DNA from: an uncultured Panacagrimonas sp.
Lineage (GTDB): Bacteria; Pseudomonadota; Gammaproteobacteria; Nevskiales; Nevskiaceae
Assembly (NCBI GenBank): GCA_946481265.1
Contig: CAMLNE010000043.1
Location: forward strand, 1-17,741
Direction of reading: 5' to 3'
DNA length: 17,741 bases
Of the stretch, positions 9,722 through 17,179 are shown in pieces. The notes beneath the pieces are model-generated. The model had not been told where the DNA came from and made no database searches. It saw only the letters and a program-made list of their open reading frames with translations. How positions within the stretch are numbered: position 1 is the first letter of the stretch; every line of letters starts with the position of its first letter. A program made the translations under genes and the position numbers.

Positions 9722-12190
9722 CTAGATGCTCGCGGCCAGCGCCCGAGTCGGCGGCGTGCGCAGGGTGTGACGCAGTGACAGCCAGCCGAGCAGGCTCACC
9801 AGCAGGCATCCGCCGAGCGCACCGGCCAGCCACAGCGGCAGGCTGAAGACGTACGGCAGCTCGAACACGCGGCGCGCCAGGCCCCAGCCGATCGCCTGCG
9901 CCGCCGCCGCGGCGACGATGCCCGCGACCAGGCCGAGCACGGCGTACTCGGCCAGCAGCCCGAGCACGATCGTGCGATCGCCGGCACCGAGCGCGCGCAG
10001 CAGGGCGGTCTCGCGCACGCGATCCGCACGTGTCCCCTCGATGGCGGCCAGCAGCACGGCCAGGCCGGCGGCGAGCGTGAACAGGAAGATGAATTCCACC
10101 GCGCGCACCACGCGATCAAGGATGCCGCGCACCTGCGCCATCGCCGCGTCGAGATCCAGCGCGGTGACATTGGGGAACTGCGTGATCAGTTCGCGCAGCA
10201 GCGGGCGCTGGTCGGGCGCGAGGTAAAAGCTGGTCAGCCACTGCGCCTCGCTGCCCTCGATCAGGCCCGGCGGAACGACCAGGAAGAAGTTGGGGCGAAA
10301 GCTGTCCCAGCTGACCTTGCGCACGTTGTAGACGCGCAGCTCGACGCTGCGATCCGCGATCTGCAGGGTCAGCGTGTCGCCGATCTTCAGTTCCAGGCGC
10401 TCCACCGCGTACTCGTCGACCGACAGCCAGGGCTCGCCTCGCGTGGCCGGGTCCCACCACTCGCCCTCGATCAGGCGGTTGTCGTCGCCGAAGCGGTCGG
10501 TCCACGAAATGTTGAACTCGCGGTTGATCCAGTTCCGCGTCTGTTCGTCGTCGAAGCTCTCCGCCGTCACCGGCTCGCCGCGCAGCGCCGTCATGCGTGC
10601 ACGCGTCATCGGCCACAGGCGCAGGTCCTCGAAGCCGCGCTGCGCGAAGAACGCCTGCAGCGCCTCCAGCTGTGGTGTCTGGATGTTGATCAGGAACTGG
10701 TTCGGCGCGTCCTCGGGAAGACGCTGCTCCCAGGCACCGAGCAGATCGTCACGCACGATGCCGACCAGCAGCAGGGCCAGCAGGGCCAGTCCCAGCGCCA
10801 CCGCCTGGCCGACGCTGGCCAGGCGCCGCCGCGCGATGTTGGCCAGGCCGAAGCGCAGGGCGGTGCCGCCGCGGCTGCGCAGGGCACCCAGCAGCCAGAC
10901 CAGCATCCAGGCCATCAGCCCGAGCACCACGGCGGCGCCCGCCGCACCGACGATCACCAGCCAGGCGAGCTTGGCGTCGCCTGCATGCCAGGCCACCAGG
11001 GCGGCGGCGGCCAGGGCCGCGACCACGCCGGTGGCGCGGCTGCCGCCGCGCGCATCGGCACGCTGCAGCACGCGCATGGGCGAACTGCGTCGCGCGGCGA
11101 GGAAACTCGGCGCAGCGAAGCCGAACACCAGCAGCAGGGCCAGGCCCAGGCTCCACAGCGAGGCGCGCGGATCGGGTGCGGGCAAGGGGTCACGCATCAG
11201 GCCGCCCGCCACGCCCGCGACCACGAACTGCGCCGCGAACCCGATCAGCAGTCCCACCGTGCCGGCTGCCAGGGTCAGCATCAGCAGGCGCAGCAGCGCA
11301 TGGCGCGCAATCCGGCCCGAGGTCGCACCGAGCGCCTTCCAGATCGCCGCCTCGTCGCGCAGGCGCTGCCCGTGCTGGTGCGCCGAGGCCCCGATGGCCG
11401 CGCCGGCCAGCAGCATGGCTGACAGCACGGCGATATCCAGGAACTGGCGTGCGCGCGCCAGCGAGTTGCCGATCTCGCGCCGCCCGTCCTGCGCGGTCTG
11501 CAGGCGCACGCCCGTCGGCAGCGCCATCTCGCGCAGGACCGCGATGCGCGGCGCCGGGCCCGCGACCATCGTCGTGTACTGCACCCGCGAGCCGGTGGTG
11601 ACCAGGCCGGTGGCGGGCAGATCCTCCAGTCCGATCATCAGGCGTGGCGCAAGGTCCGAGAAACCACCCCCGCGATCCGGTTCGTAGACCAGGATGCGCG
11701 CGACCCTCAGGCTCGAGCGGCCGATCTGGATCTGCATGCCGATCGACAGGCCCAGGTCCTGCCACAGGCGCAGATCCACCCAGGCCTCGCCCGCGGCCGG
11801 GCCGTGCGGCTCGCTGCGCTCGGCGCCGAAGGGCTGGTCGGTCGTGCGCAGCTGGCCGCGCAGCGGATAGTTCGCATCGACCGCCTTGACCGCGGCCAGC
11901 GAGGATTTGTCGCCGACGAAGGCCACGCTCGGAAACTGCACCAGCCGGGCGCGGCGCAGTTCCTGGCCCCGCAGCGTGCCCACCAGGGTCTCGGGCAGCG
12001 GATCGCGCGAGCGCAGCGCGGCGTCGGCGCCGAATGCCTCGCCCGACTGGTCCTCCAGCGCGCGCGCGACGCGGTCGCTGAACAGGCCGACCGCGCTGCT
12101 GGCGGCCACCGCCACCACCACGGCGCCAGCCAGGATCAAGAGTTCGGGCGTGCGCAGCCAGCGGCGCAACAGCGGTTCGAGGAAGCTCAC
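9722..12190 (-). CDS. ybbP: YbbP-like ABC transporter permease (FtsX family)
   Basis: The 822-residue inner-membrane protein has the architecture of E. coli YbbP (about 800 residues). An N-terminal helix (about 16-36) is followed by a periplasmic domain (about 40-245). An FtsX-type helix set follows, with 'LRDEAAIWKALGATSGRIARH' near 280, and a middle helix group at about 390-480. A second periplasmic domain spans about 490-680, and a C-terminal FtsX domain has 'VRETALLRALGAGDRTIV' near 735. Its ATPase is expected to be YbbA, here about 2 kb upstream behind four metal-related genes on the same strand. Work on the E. coli system links YbbA, YbbP and TesA in removal of hydrophobic molecules from the membrane. 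The start is GTG at 12190; no in-frame ATG fits better. Confidence 0.88.
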   Translation of the reverse strand: MSFLEPLLRRWLRTPELLILAGAVVVAVAASSAVGLFSDRVARALEDQSGEAFGADAALRSRDPLPETLVGTLRGQELRRARLVQFPSVAFVGDKSSLAAVKAVDANYPLRGQLRTTDQPFGAERSEPHGPAAGEAWVDLRLWQDLGLSIGMQIQIGRSSLRVARILVYEPDRGGGFSDLAPRLMIGLEDLPATGLVTTGSRVQYTTMVAGPAPRIAVLREMALPTGVRLQTAQDGRREIGNSLARARQFLDIAVLSAMLLAGAAIGASAHQHGQRLRDEAAIWKALGATSGRIARHALLRLLMLTLAAGTVGLLIGFAAQFVVAGVAGGLMRDPLPAPDPRASLWSLGLALLLVFGFAAPSFLAARRSSPMRVLQRADARGGSRATGVVAALAAAALVAWHAGDAKLAWLVIVGAAGAAVVLGLMAWMLVWLLGALRSRGGTALRFGLANIARRRLASVGQAVALGLALLALLLVGIVRDDLLGAWEQRLPEDAPNQFLINIQTPQLEALQAFFAQRGFEDLRLWPMTRARMTALRGEPVTAESFDDEQTRNWINREFNISWTDRFGDDNRLIEGEWWDPATRGEPWLSVDEYAVERLELKIGDTLTLQIADRSVELRVYNVRKVSWDSFRPNFFLVVPPGLIEGSEAQWLTSFYLAPDQRPLLRELITQFPNVTALDLDAAMAQVRGILDRVVRAVEFIFLFTLAAGLAVLLAAIEGTRADRVRETALLRALGAGDRTIVLGLLAEYAVLGLVAGIVAAAAAQAIGWGLARRVFELPYVFSLPLWLAGALGGCLLVSLLGWLSLRHTLRTPPTRALAASI

Positions 12191-12253
12191 GTCAGGGTCG
12201 ATCGCCTTCGGATCTGAGAAATGAACGAGGGCGACGCGCTCCGGCTTCGCCCC

Positions 12254-12649
12254 TCATCCGGTCGATGGTCCAAGCAAGGGCAGCACGAACGCAAACAGCG
12301 CGCCGATCGTGATGGCCAGCGCCGATGCGAACCACAGGCCCGCGCTCCAGCGCCGCAGCCGCGTGCAGGCTGCGGCCAGGCGCGGATCCACCGGGCAAGG
12401 CAGCATCCGCGCGCGCCACAGCGCGCCCCCGGACAGCGCCAGCATGACCGCCGCCAGGCCGAAGACCCAGGCCTTGTGCGCGGACAGCCACACCAGCTGG
12501 GGCACCGCCGTCACCAGCCCGGCAAGCGCGGCGCCGGCGCCCAGCGCCACCATCACCGCCGGCAGCACGCAGCACACCAGGGTGCCGCTGCCGGCCAGCA
12601 GGGCAAGCAGGGAGAGGCCGAGGTTGCGTCGCAGCGGCGCGTCAGTCAC
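12254..12649 (-). CDS. MerT-like heavy-metal transport membrane protein
   Basis: The 131-residue protein has about four hydrophobic segments. The cysteine layout copies that of the mercury importer MerT: a vicinal pair C26-C27 in 'TLVCCVLPAVMVALGAG' of the first helix, and two more cysteines, C85 and C95, in the loop after the next helices ('LPCPVDPRLAAACTRL'). In MerT these pass metal from periplasm to cytoplasm. The start is GTG at 12649, overlapping the stop of the upstream CxxC protein by 8 bp (GTGACTGA), so the two are translationally coupled, like merT and merP. No merR or merA is visible, so mercury may not be the substrate; copper or zinc are alternatives. ybbP follows after 63 bp. 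Confidence 0.75.
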   Translation of the reverse strand: MTDAPLRRNLGLSLLALLAGSGTLVCCVLPAVMVALGAGAALAGLVTAVPQLVWLSAHKAWVFGLAAVMLALSGGALWRARMLPCPVDPRLAAACTRLRRWSAGLWFASALAITIGALFAFVLPLLGPSTG

Positions 12650-13004
12650 CGGCGCCGTCCGACTTCTTGCCGACCCGCGCGCGGATCTCGTCGAGGGTCG
12701 CCTCGCTGCGTTCGATCTGCACCGTGGTGTAGCCGGCCCCGGTGACCGCGGCGGTCAGGTCGGCGTCCGCGATGTCCTGGCCGTCGACCAGTTGCACCGC
12801 GACCAGGCGGTTCTCCAGGCTGACGAAGACGTCATGCGCCGCCGGGAACTTGCGGATGCTCTTCTGGATGCCCTGCGCGCAGAAGGCGCAGACCAGGCCG
12901 TTGACCTCCATCTCCACGCTGCGGGCGCTGGCCGAGGCAGCAAAGCCCAGCAGCAGGGCGCACAGCGCGGCGGACATGAAGCGGGTGTTGTGGAAGCGGT
13001 TCAT
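12642..13004 (-). CDS. Periplasmic heavy-metal-associated (MerP-like) protein
   Basis: The 120-residue protein has a signal peptide (about 1-27, 'SAALCALLLGFAASASA') followed by a heavy-metal-associated domain. The metal site is GLVCAFCAQGI with C39 and C42, one turn of the CxxC type, and the fold continues to 'VTGAGYTTVQIER' near residue 95. A charged tail ends the protein. It probably binds one soft metal ion in the periplasm and hands it to the MerT-like protein encoded just downstream, which overlaps it by 8 bp. The motif is not the GMTCAAC of true MerP, so the metal is uncertain. A GGAG sequence lies about 9 bases before the ATG. The putative outer-membrane protein gene ends 15 bp upstream. 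Confidence 0.82.
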   Translation of the reverse strand: MNRFHNTRFMSAALCALLLGFAASASARSVEMEVNGLVCAFCAQGIQKSIRKFPAAHDVFVSLENRLVAVQLVDGQDIADADLTAAVTGAGYTTVQIERSEATLDEIRARVGKKSDGAGD

Positions 13005-13019
13005 GGAGGATTCTCCGTA

Positions 13020-13673
13020 TCAATAGTTGATCATGAGCATGGCCTGCAGCTCGCCTTTCGAGGTGCCGCCGAGTTCGACCCAGACGGGGCCCTTGAACAG
13101 GCGCAGCACCAGTGCCGGTTCGATGCCGTCGTAGAGCCCGCTGGTGTAGTGGCGCGCCTGCACCACCAGCCAGGTCGCAAGCGACTCGTAGTCATGCGCG
13201 TAGGGCGCCCAGCCGAGCTGGACGGTGTCGATGCGATGCGAGAAGCGGCGGCTGTAATGCAGGTCCGAGCGCAGCGACGCGTAGACGCGGCGCGTCTCGT
13301 AGTCGGCCTGGAAGCCGGTGTTGGCCGCGGTGGTGGTGCCGTCGAAGTCGCTGCCGGTGGCCCGCCCCACGCCGCCCCACGCGAACAGGTTGCCCTGCGC
13401 CTGTGGCAGGTTCCAGCGCTTGAGCAGGGCATTGGCGCGCAGGTAGGCGATGCGGCGATCGAAGTCGCCGTCGGCCTGCTCCAGCTCGATGCGGCCGCCG
13501 CCGAGCGAATACCAGTAGCGGGGCGCGTAGTACAGCTGCGCCTCGTTCATGCCACCGCCACCGTATTCACCCATCAGGGTCCAGCCGTGGGCAAAGGCGA
13601 TGGGCTTGGCTGCCAGTGGTGTCGCGATCAGGCCCAGCGCGAGCGCGCAGAGGCCGAGGATTCCGCTCTTCAA
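13020..13673 (-). CDS. Putative outer-membrane beta-barrel protein in a metal cassette
   Basis: The 217-residue protein has a signal peptide ('GILGLCALALGLIATPLAA', residues 4-22). The mature part has alternating polar and aromatic strands: 'WTLMGEYGGGGMNEAQLYY', 'YWYSLGGGRIEL', 'RRVYASLRSDLHYSRRF', 'LATWLVVQARHY'. It ends in an aromatic residue (MLMINY), as outer-membrane barrels commonly do. I infer a small beta-barrel; the family and cargo are not recognised. The start codon is TTG at 13673, chosen because AGGAGC (13679-13684) sits 5 bases upstream and the signal peptide begins right after it; the next Met falls inside the mature protein. It is 15 bp from the CxxC protein gene and 74 bp from the CopL-like gene, all on the minus strand. 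Confidence 0.68.
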   Translation of the reverse strand: MKSGILGLCALALGLIATPLAAKPIAFAHGWTLMGEYGGGGMNEAQLYYAPRYWYSLGGGRIELEQADGDFDRRIAYLRANALLKRWNLPQAQGNLFAWGGVGRATGSDFDGTTTAANTGFQADYETRRVYASLRSDLHYSRRFSHRIDTVQLGWAPYAHDYESLATWLVVQARHYTSGLYDGIEPALVLRLFKGPVWVELGGTSKGELQAMLMINY

Positions 13674-13678
13674 GGGAT

Positions 13679-13684
13679 GCTCCT
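13679..13684 (-). promoter_or_regulatory. Shine-Dalgarno that fixes a TTG start
   Basis: The minus strand reads AGGAGC followed by five bases and TTG. The strong match and good spacing support TTG at 13671-13673 as the start of the outer-membrane protein gene. Confidence 0.65.
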
Positions 13685-13747
13685 GCAGGTCGCCGCGATA
13701 CGCGGCGGTGCGTCGCGCACGCGCGCGACGTCCGGGTCAGCAGGACA

Positions 13748-14182
13748 TCAGGCGATCGGGGGTCGCAGGCGCTCGCAGGCCAGCAGTTCGCCGTGGGCGG
13801 CGGGAATCCGGTCGGCCCGGCCCGCGCCGGGCGCGAGCAGCACGATCGTCGCCAGCGCCGGCAGCGGGCTCAGGGCATGCCCGGGACCGCAGAACGACAG
13901 GGCACAGGCCGTGGTGTGTGCGCAGCCGCTGTCGTCATCACAGCAGTCGGGCGCCGCAACGGCAGCGACCGGCGCGGTGTGCGCGGGACAGGGCGCGAGC
14001 ATGTCCTGCCCGTCGACGGCCGCGTGCGCGGCGTGCAGGGGGGCGGCGGAGTCATGCGCCGGACCGGCATGCGCCACGCCGGCCGGCATGGATGACGCGG
14101 CCAGCGCCGATGGCCAGGGGCCGACCGCCAGTCCGAAGACCAGCAGCACCGCACCCGCCTTCTGCAACCAGCCCGATCGCAT
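13748..14182 (-). CDS. CopL-like Cys/His-rich metal-binding protein
   Basis: The 144-residue protein begins with a signal-like hydrophobic segment ('GAVLLVFGLAVGPWPSALA', about 10-28). The mature part is rich in His (H38, H43, H50, H53, H68, H89, H102) and Cys (C65, C80-C81, C87, C93, C98), with a 'PDCCDDDSGC' cluster. It ends LRPPIA, like the RPPI-type ending of the Xanthomonas CopL family, which is needed for copper-inducible expression of copAB. The similarity is one of composition, layout and ending, so the homology is likely but not certain; DUF2946-type proteins are an alternative. It would bind copper or a similar metal outside the cytoplasm. It stands first in the four-gene metal cassette, 68 bp after ybbA. 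The ATG at 14182 gives the best signal peptide; a longer frame to 14254 adds a charged non-signal stretch. Confidence 0.7.
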   Translation of the reverse strand: MRSGWLQKAGAVLLVFGLAVGPWPSALAASSMPAGVAHAGPAHDSAAPLHAAHAAVDGQDMLAPCPAHTAPVAAVAAPDCCDDDSGCAHTTACALSFCGPGHALSPLPALATIVLLAPGAGRADRIPAAHGELLACERLRPPIA

Positions 14183-14250
14183 CGCGTGGAATCGTTCCCG
14201 TGGACCGCACACCGACCCGGTGCGCGGCGCAAAGGTTCCGCCTTTCCGGT

Positions 14251-14922
14251 TCAATTTTCCAGACGGCCCGCCCGCAGGGTGAGGACGCGACCGCAGCGCC
14301 GCGCCAGGCCGTCATCGTGGGTGACCAGGACCAGGGTGGTGCCGCGCGAGCGGTTGAGCGCGAACAGCAGGTCGATGATCCCGGCGCCGGTGGCGCTGTC
14401 GAGGTTCCCGGTCGGCTCGTCGGCGAACAGGATCGAGGGGCCGGCCGCGAAGGCGCGTGCGATCGCCACCCGCTGCTGCTCGCCGCCGGAGAGTTGGTGC
14501 GGCAGGTGCGTGGCGCGCGGGCTCAGGCCCACTTGGTCGAGCGCCTCGCGTGCCCGCGCCGCGGCGTCGGCGTGACCCGCCAGATCCGCGCCCAGGCGGG
14601 CATTCTCCAGTGCGGTGAAGCCGGCGAGCAGCTGGAAGGACTGGAAGACGAAACCGACACGGCCAGCCCGCAACCGCGCGCGCCCGTCCTCGTCGAGCGG
14701 CCCGAGGTCGACCCCGGCCAGCTCGATGTGGCCGCGCGTGGGGCTGTCGAGTCCGGCCAGCAGCGACAGCAGGGTCGTCTTGCCCGAACCGCTGCGGCCG
14801 ACGATGGCGACCGATTCCCCTTGCGCGATGGCCAGGTCGACCCCATCGAGGATCGTCAGCCGCCGCTGGCCGCTGCTAATCTCGTGTGCAACCCCTTGGG
14901 CGCGCACGGCCCATTCGTTCAT
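14251..14922 (-). CDS. ybbA: YbbA-like ABC transporter ATP-binding protein
   Basis: The 223-residue ATPase is of the LolD/MacB-type group and closest in pattern to E. coli YbbA. Visible motifs are Walker A GRSGSGKTT (about 42-50), Q-loop 'VGFVFQSFQLL' near 92, signature LSGGEQQR near 145, Walker B 'ILFADEPTGNLDS' near 164 and the switch His in 'LVLVTHD' near 200. It should drive the YbbP permease encoded 2 kb downstream. Two starts are possible, 14922 and 14931. I prefer 14922 (MNEWAVRAQ) because GGAGGG on the minus strand is only 2-3 bases from the 14931 ATG. It diverges from tesA, with starts 7 bp apart, so its promoter must lie inside tesA. Confidence 0.9.
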   Translation of the reverse strand: MNEWAVRAQGVAHEISSGQRRLTILDGVDLAIAQGESVAIVGRSGSGKTTLLSLLAGLDSPTRGHIELAGVDLGPLDEDGRARLRAGRVGFVFQSFQLLAGFTALENARLGADLAGHADAAARAREALDQVGLSPRATHLPHQLSGGEQQRVAIARAFAAGPSILFADEPTGNLDSATGAGIIDLLFALNRSRGTTLVLVTHDDGLARRCGRVLTLRAGRLEN

Positions 14923-14929
14923 GCGTGCC

Positions 14930-15565
14930 ATGTCCCTCCGAATCCTGATTCCGCTGTTCTGGTGCTTTCTCGGCCTGCTGCCCACGGTGACCCGCGGCGA
15001 CGCGGCGACGCCCGCGCCGGTGATCCTGGTGCTGGGAGACAGCCTTTCCGCCGGCTACGGCCTGGATGCCGGGCAGGGATGGGTCTCGTTATTGGAGCAG
15101 AAGCTGAAGTCTCAAGGCTCGGCGTACCGGGTGGTCAACGCTTCGGTCAGCGGCGAGACCACCGCCGGCGGCCTGGCGCGACTGCCCACGCTGCTCGAAC
15201 GTCATCGACCGGCGTTCGTGCTGGTCGAGCTCGGCGGCAATGACGGCCTGCGCGCGCTTCCCCTCGACGCGCTGCGCGTCAACCTCGAAAAGATCGTCGC
15301 GCGCTCGCGTGCGGCAGGCGCCACGCCGGTCCTGTTCGAGATGCGCATTCCGGAGAACTATGGCCCCACCTACAGCGAGGCCTTCACGCGCAGCTTCACC
15401 GGCGTCGCCGCAGCGCAAGAGGTACCGATCGTCCCCTTCCTGCTGAAGGACTTCGCCACCGATCCGGATTTCTTCCAGGACGACGGCATCCATCCTTCGG
15501 CGGCCGCCCAGCCGCACATCCTCGGCGCGATCTGGCCGACGCTGCAGCCGCTGTTCGTGCGCTGA
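14930..15565 (+). CDS. tesA: TesA-like periplasmic GDSL esterase/lysophospholipase
   Basis: The 211-residue enzyme has a signal peptide ('LRILIPLFWCFLGLLPTVTRGDA') and the SGNH hydrolase blocks in order: VLGDSLSAGYG with the nucleophile Ser near residue 38, 'NASVSGETTAGG' with the block II Gly, 'ELGGNDGLR' with the block III Asn, and 'DDGIHPSAAAQ' with the catalytic Asp-x-x-His. This is the layout of E. coli TesA, a periplasmic acyl-CoA thioesterase, esterase and lysophospholipase. It diverges from ybbA, as in E. coli, and TesA is thought to work with the YbbA-YbbP transporter on extracted lipids. An alternative ATG at 14921 would overlap the ybbA start by 2 bp. Neither start has a good Shine-Dalgarno sequence. 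Confidence 0.93.
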   Translation: MSLRILIPLFWCFLGLLPTVTRGDAATPAPVILVLGDSLSAGYGLDAGQGWVSLLEQKLKSQGSAYRVVNASVSGETTAGGLARLPTLLERHRPAFVLVELGGNDGLRALPLDALRVNLEKIVARSRAAGATPVLFEMRIPENYGPTYSEAFTRSFTGVAAAQEVPIVPFLLKDFATDPDFFQDDGIHPSAAAQPHILGAIWPTLQPLFVR

Positions 15566-15675
15566 CCGGCTTCGGGTCGCGCCGGCAGGTCCAGGACGAT
15601 GGCGACCCGCCGCTCGAGCCGGTCCCGCAGGCCGCCCGCCGGTCGGCGCAGCGCAAAGCCGCCGGACTTGCGCGC

Positions 15676-16194
15676 ATGAATGGGGTCGCCGACACCGTGC
15701 CCGCCCGCGAATCCTGGTGGCGTCGACACCTGCTTGCCCCGCTGGTCGCACAACTACGCCAGGGCACGACCCCGAGGAAGCTCGCGCTGACGCTCGCCGC
15801 GGGCGCCGTGCTCGGCCTGTTTCCGGTCCTGGGCAGCACCACCCTGCTGTGCGCGCTCGCAGCCGCGCGGTTCCGGCTCAACCAGCCGCTGATCCAGACC
15901 GTGAACTACCTGCTCTACCCGGCGCAGCTCGCCCTGCTGCTGCCGCTGCTGCGCGCGGGCGAATGGCTGTTCCGGCAGCCGCCGGTTCCGCTGCTCTCGC
16001 TCACCCAACTGAGCGCGCGCTTCCGGCAGGCGCCCGCGCAGTTCCTGGTCGACTACGGACTGGTTGCCGCCTACGGCGTGGTGGCCTGGGCGCTGATGGC
16101 TGTACCCCTGTTCGCGCTCCTGTACTTCGCAACGGATGCACCGATCCGCCGCCTGGCCCGGCGCCTGCGTCGCGTCCCCGGACCGCAGCCCTGA
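15676..16194 (+). CDS. DUF2062 membrane protein
   Basis: The 172-residue protein matches the DUF2062 family: 'AAGAVLGLFPVLGSTTLLCA' (about 41-60), then 'RFRLNQPLIQTVNYLLYPAQL' (65-85), followed by a second helix pair 'VAAYGVVAWALMAVPLFALLYF' near 130-151. Three to four membrane segments and a strongly basic tail (RRLARRLRRV) place it in the inner membrane with the C-terminus inside. The molecular function of the family is unknown. It starts at an ATG 110 bp after tesA on the same strand and might share its transcript. No ribosome-binding site stands out. Confidence 0.88.
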   Translation: MNGVADTVPARESWWRRHLLAPLVAQLRQGTTPRKLALTLAAGAVLGLFPVLGSTTLLCALAAARFRLNQPLIQTVNYLLYPAQLALLLPLLRAGEWLFRQPPVPLLSLTQLSARFRQAPAQFLVDYGLVAAYGVVAWALMAVPLFALLYFATDAPIRRLARRLRRVPGPQP

Positions 16195-16264
16195 GTCGGA
16201 CGGCAGGGCGCGATGCGCCTGCCGGGTGCGAGCTCGGCAGCGTGCGTCCGGTCGACGCATCGCA

Positions 16265-16281
16265 ATTACGCCCGAAGTAAT
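16265..16281. promoter_or_regulatory. Inverted repeat ATTAC-N7-GTAAT, candidate operator
   Basis: ATTAC (16265-16269) and GTAAT (16277-16281) form a perfect 5-7-5 inverted repeat, centred about 43 bases before the start of the XRE/MmyB regulator. It is a conspicuous AT-containing palindrome in a very GC-rich region. Regulators of this type are dimers that often bind near their own gene, so autoregulation is a reasonable inference. Confidence 0.45.
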
Positions 16282-16315
16282 GGCCAGGACGTGGCTCCAT
16301 GCCCAGAATCGGCGC

Positions 16316-17146
16316 ATGGACACTCTCGCCCCGTCCCGCGCCGACGCCGCGGCCGGCATCGACGACTTCGGTCGCCTGCTGCGCGACTGCCGCCGCGGGC
16401 GGCGCCTGTCGCAACTGGACCTGGCCCTGCACGCAGAGGTCTCGCAGCGACACCTGAGCTTCCTGGAGTCCGGCCGCGCCCGGCCCAGCCGCGAAATGGT
16501 GGTGCAGCTCGCCGAGGCCCTGGACCTGCCGCTGGAGACACGCAACCGCCTGCTCGGGGCCGCGGGCTTCGCGGGGCTGTATCCGCGACGCCGGCTGGAT
16601 GCCGAGGCGATGGCACCGGTGCGCGGCGCGCTCGAACGCATGCTCGCCGTCCACGAACCGTTTCCGGCGATGGTCGTGGACCGCGCCTGGAACGTGGTGA
16701 TGGTCAATCGCGCGCTGCCCAAGCTGCTCGGCCTGATCGGCGGCATGGAGGAAATGGCCGCGCGCGTCGGCGGCCCCAACATGCTGCGCATGACCCTGCA
16801 TCCGGGAGGGCTGCGGCCCTACATCACGAACTTCGACGAGATCGCCGCGCATCTGCTGTCACGCAGCGCACACGAGGCGCTCGATCATCCCGCGCTCGAT
16901 GAGACGCTCAAGGACGTGCTGCGCTATCCCGGCCTGCCGACGCGCGGTCGCAACGTGGACTGGGCCGTGCCCATGCTGCCGGTGCTGCCGACCCACCTGT
17001 CCATCGGCAGCGTGTCGCTGAGCCTGATCACCACCCTGACCAGCTTCGGCACGCCCCAGGACATCACCGCGGACGAGTTGCGCCTGGAAAACCTGTTTCC
17101 CGCCGATGCGCAGAGCGAGGTGCTGCTGCGGCAACTCCTGGCCTAG
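16316..17146 (+). CDS. XRE/MmyB-type transcriptional regulator
   Basis: The 276-residue protein has an N-terminal helix-turn-helix of the XRE type (about 17-75, 'RLSQLDLALHAEVSQRHLSF' then 'LESGRARPSREMV'). A C-terminal MmyB-like ligand-binding domain (about 100-265) follows, with 'VVDRAWNVVMVNRALPKLL', 'NMLRMTLHPGGLRPYI', 'LKDVLRYPGLP' and 'TTLTSFGTPQDITADELRLENLFPAD'. In this family the second domain has a PAS-like fold thought to bind small lipophilic ligands such as fatty acids. Target genes are unknown; such regulators often sit beside a dehydrogenase gene, but here the neighbours are a DUF2062 gene and a convergent carboxypeptidase. The ATG at 16316 is chosen over one at 16280, which would overlap the inverted repeat upstream. 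Confidence 0.9.
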   Translation: MDTLAPSRADAAAGIDDFGRLLRDCRRGRRLSQLDLALHAEVSQRHLSFLESGRARPSREMVVQLAEALDLPLETRNRLLGAAGFAGLYPRRRLDAEAMAPVRGALERMLAVHEPFPAMVVDRAWNVVMVNRALPKLLGLIGGMEEMAARVGGPNMLRMTLHPGGLRPYITNFDEIAAHLLSRSAHEALDHPALDETLKDVLRYPGLPTRGRNVDWAVPMLPVLPTHLSIGSVSLSLITTLTSFGTPQDITADELRLENLFPADAQSEVLLRQLLA

Positions 17147-17171
17147 CTGCCCTGTCTCGTCCGGCGGGCAG
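17147..17171. terminator. Possible hairpin between convergent genes
   Basis: CTGCCC (17147-17152) and GGGCAG (17166-17171) pair as a 6-bp stem around a 13-base loop, starting right after the regulator stop codon and 8 bp from the end of the convergent carboxypeptidase gene. No T-run is present. Confidence 0.25.
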
Positions 17172-17179
17172 GCCAGCCG

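Noticed and set aside
12254..13004. True mercury resistance (mer) operon
   Set aside because: There is no merR, merA or merB, and the CxxC motif differs from MerP. Only the MerT/MerP-like logic is shared.
12309..14282. Rightward 657-codon open frame over the metal cassette
   Set aside because: It is antisense to four genes with clear signal peptides and metal motifs, and its composition is that of a GC-rich shadow frame.
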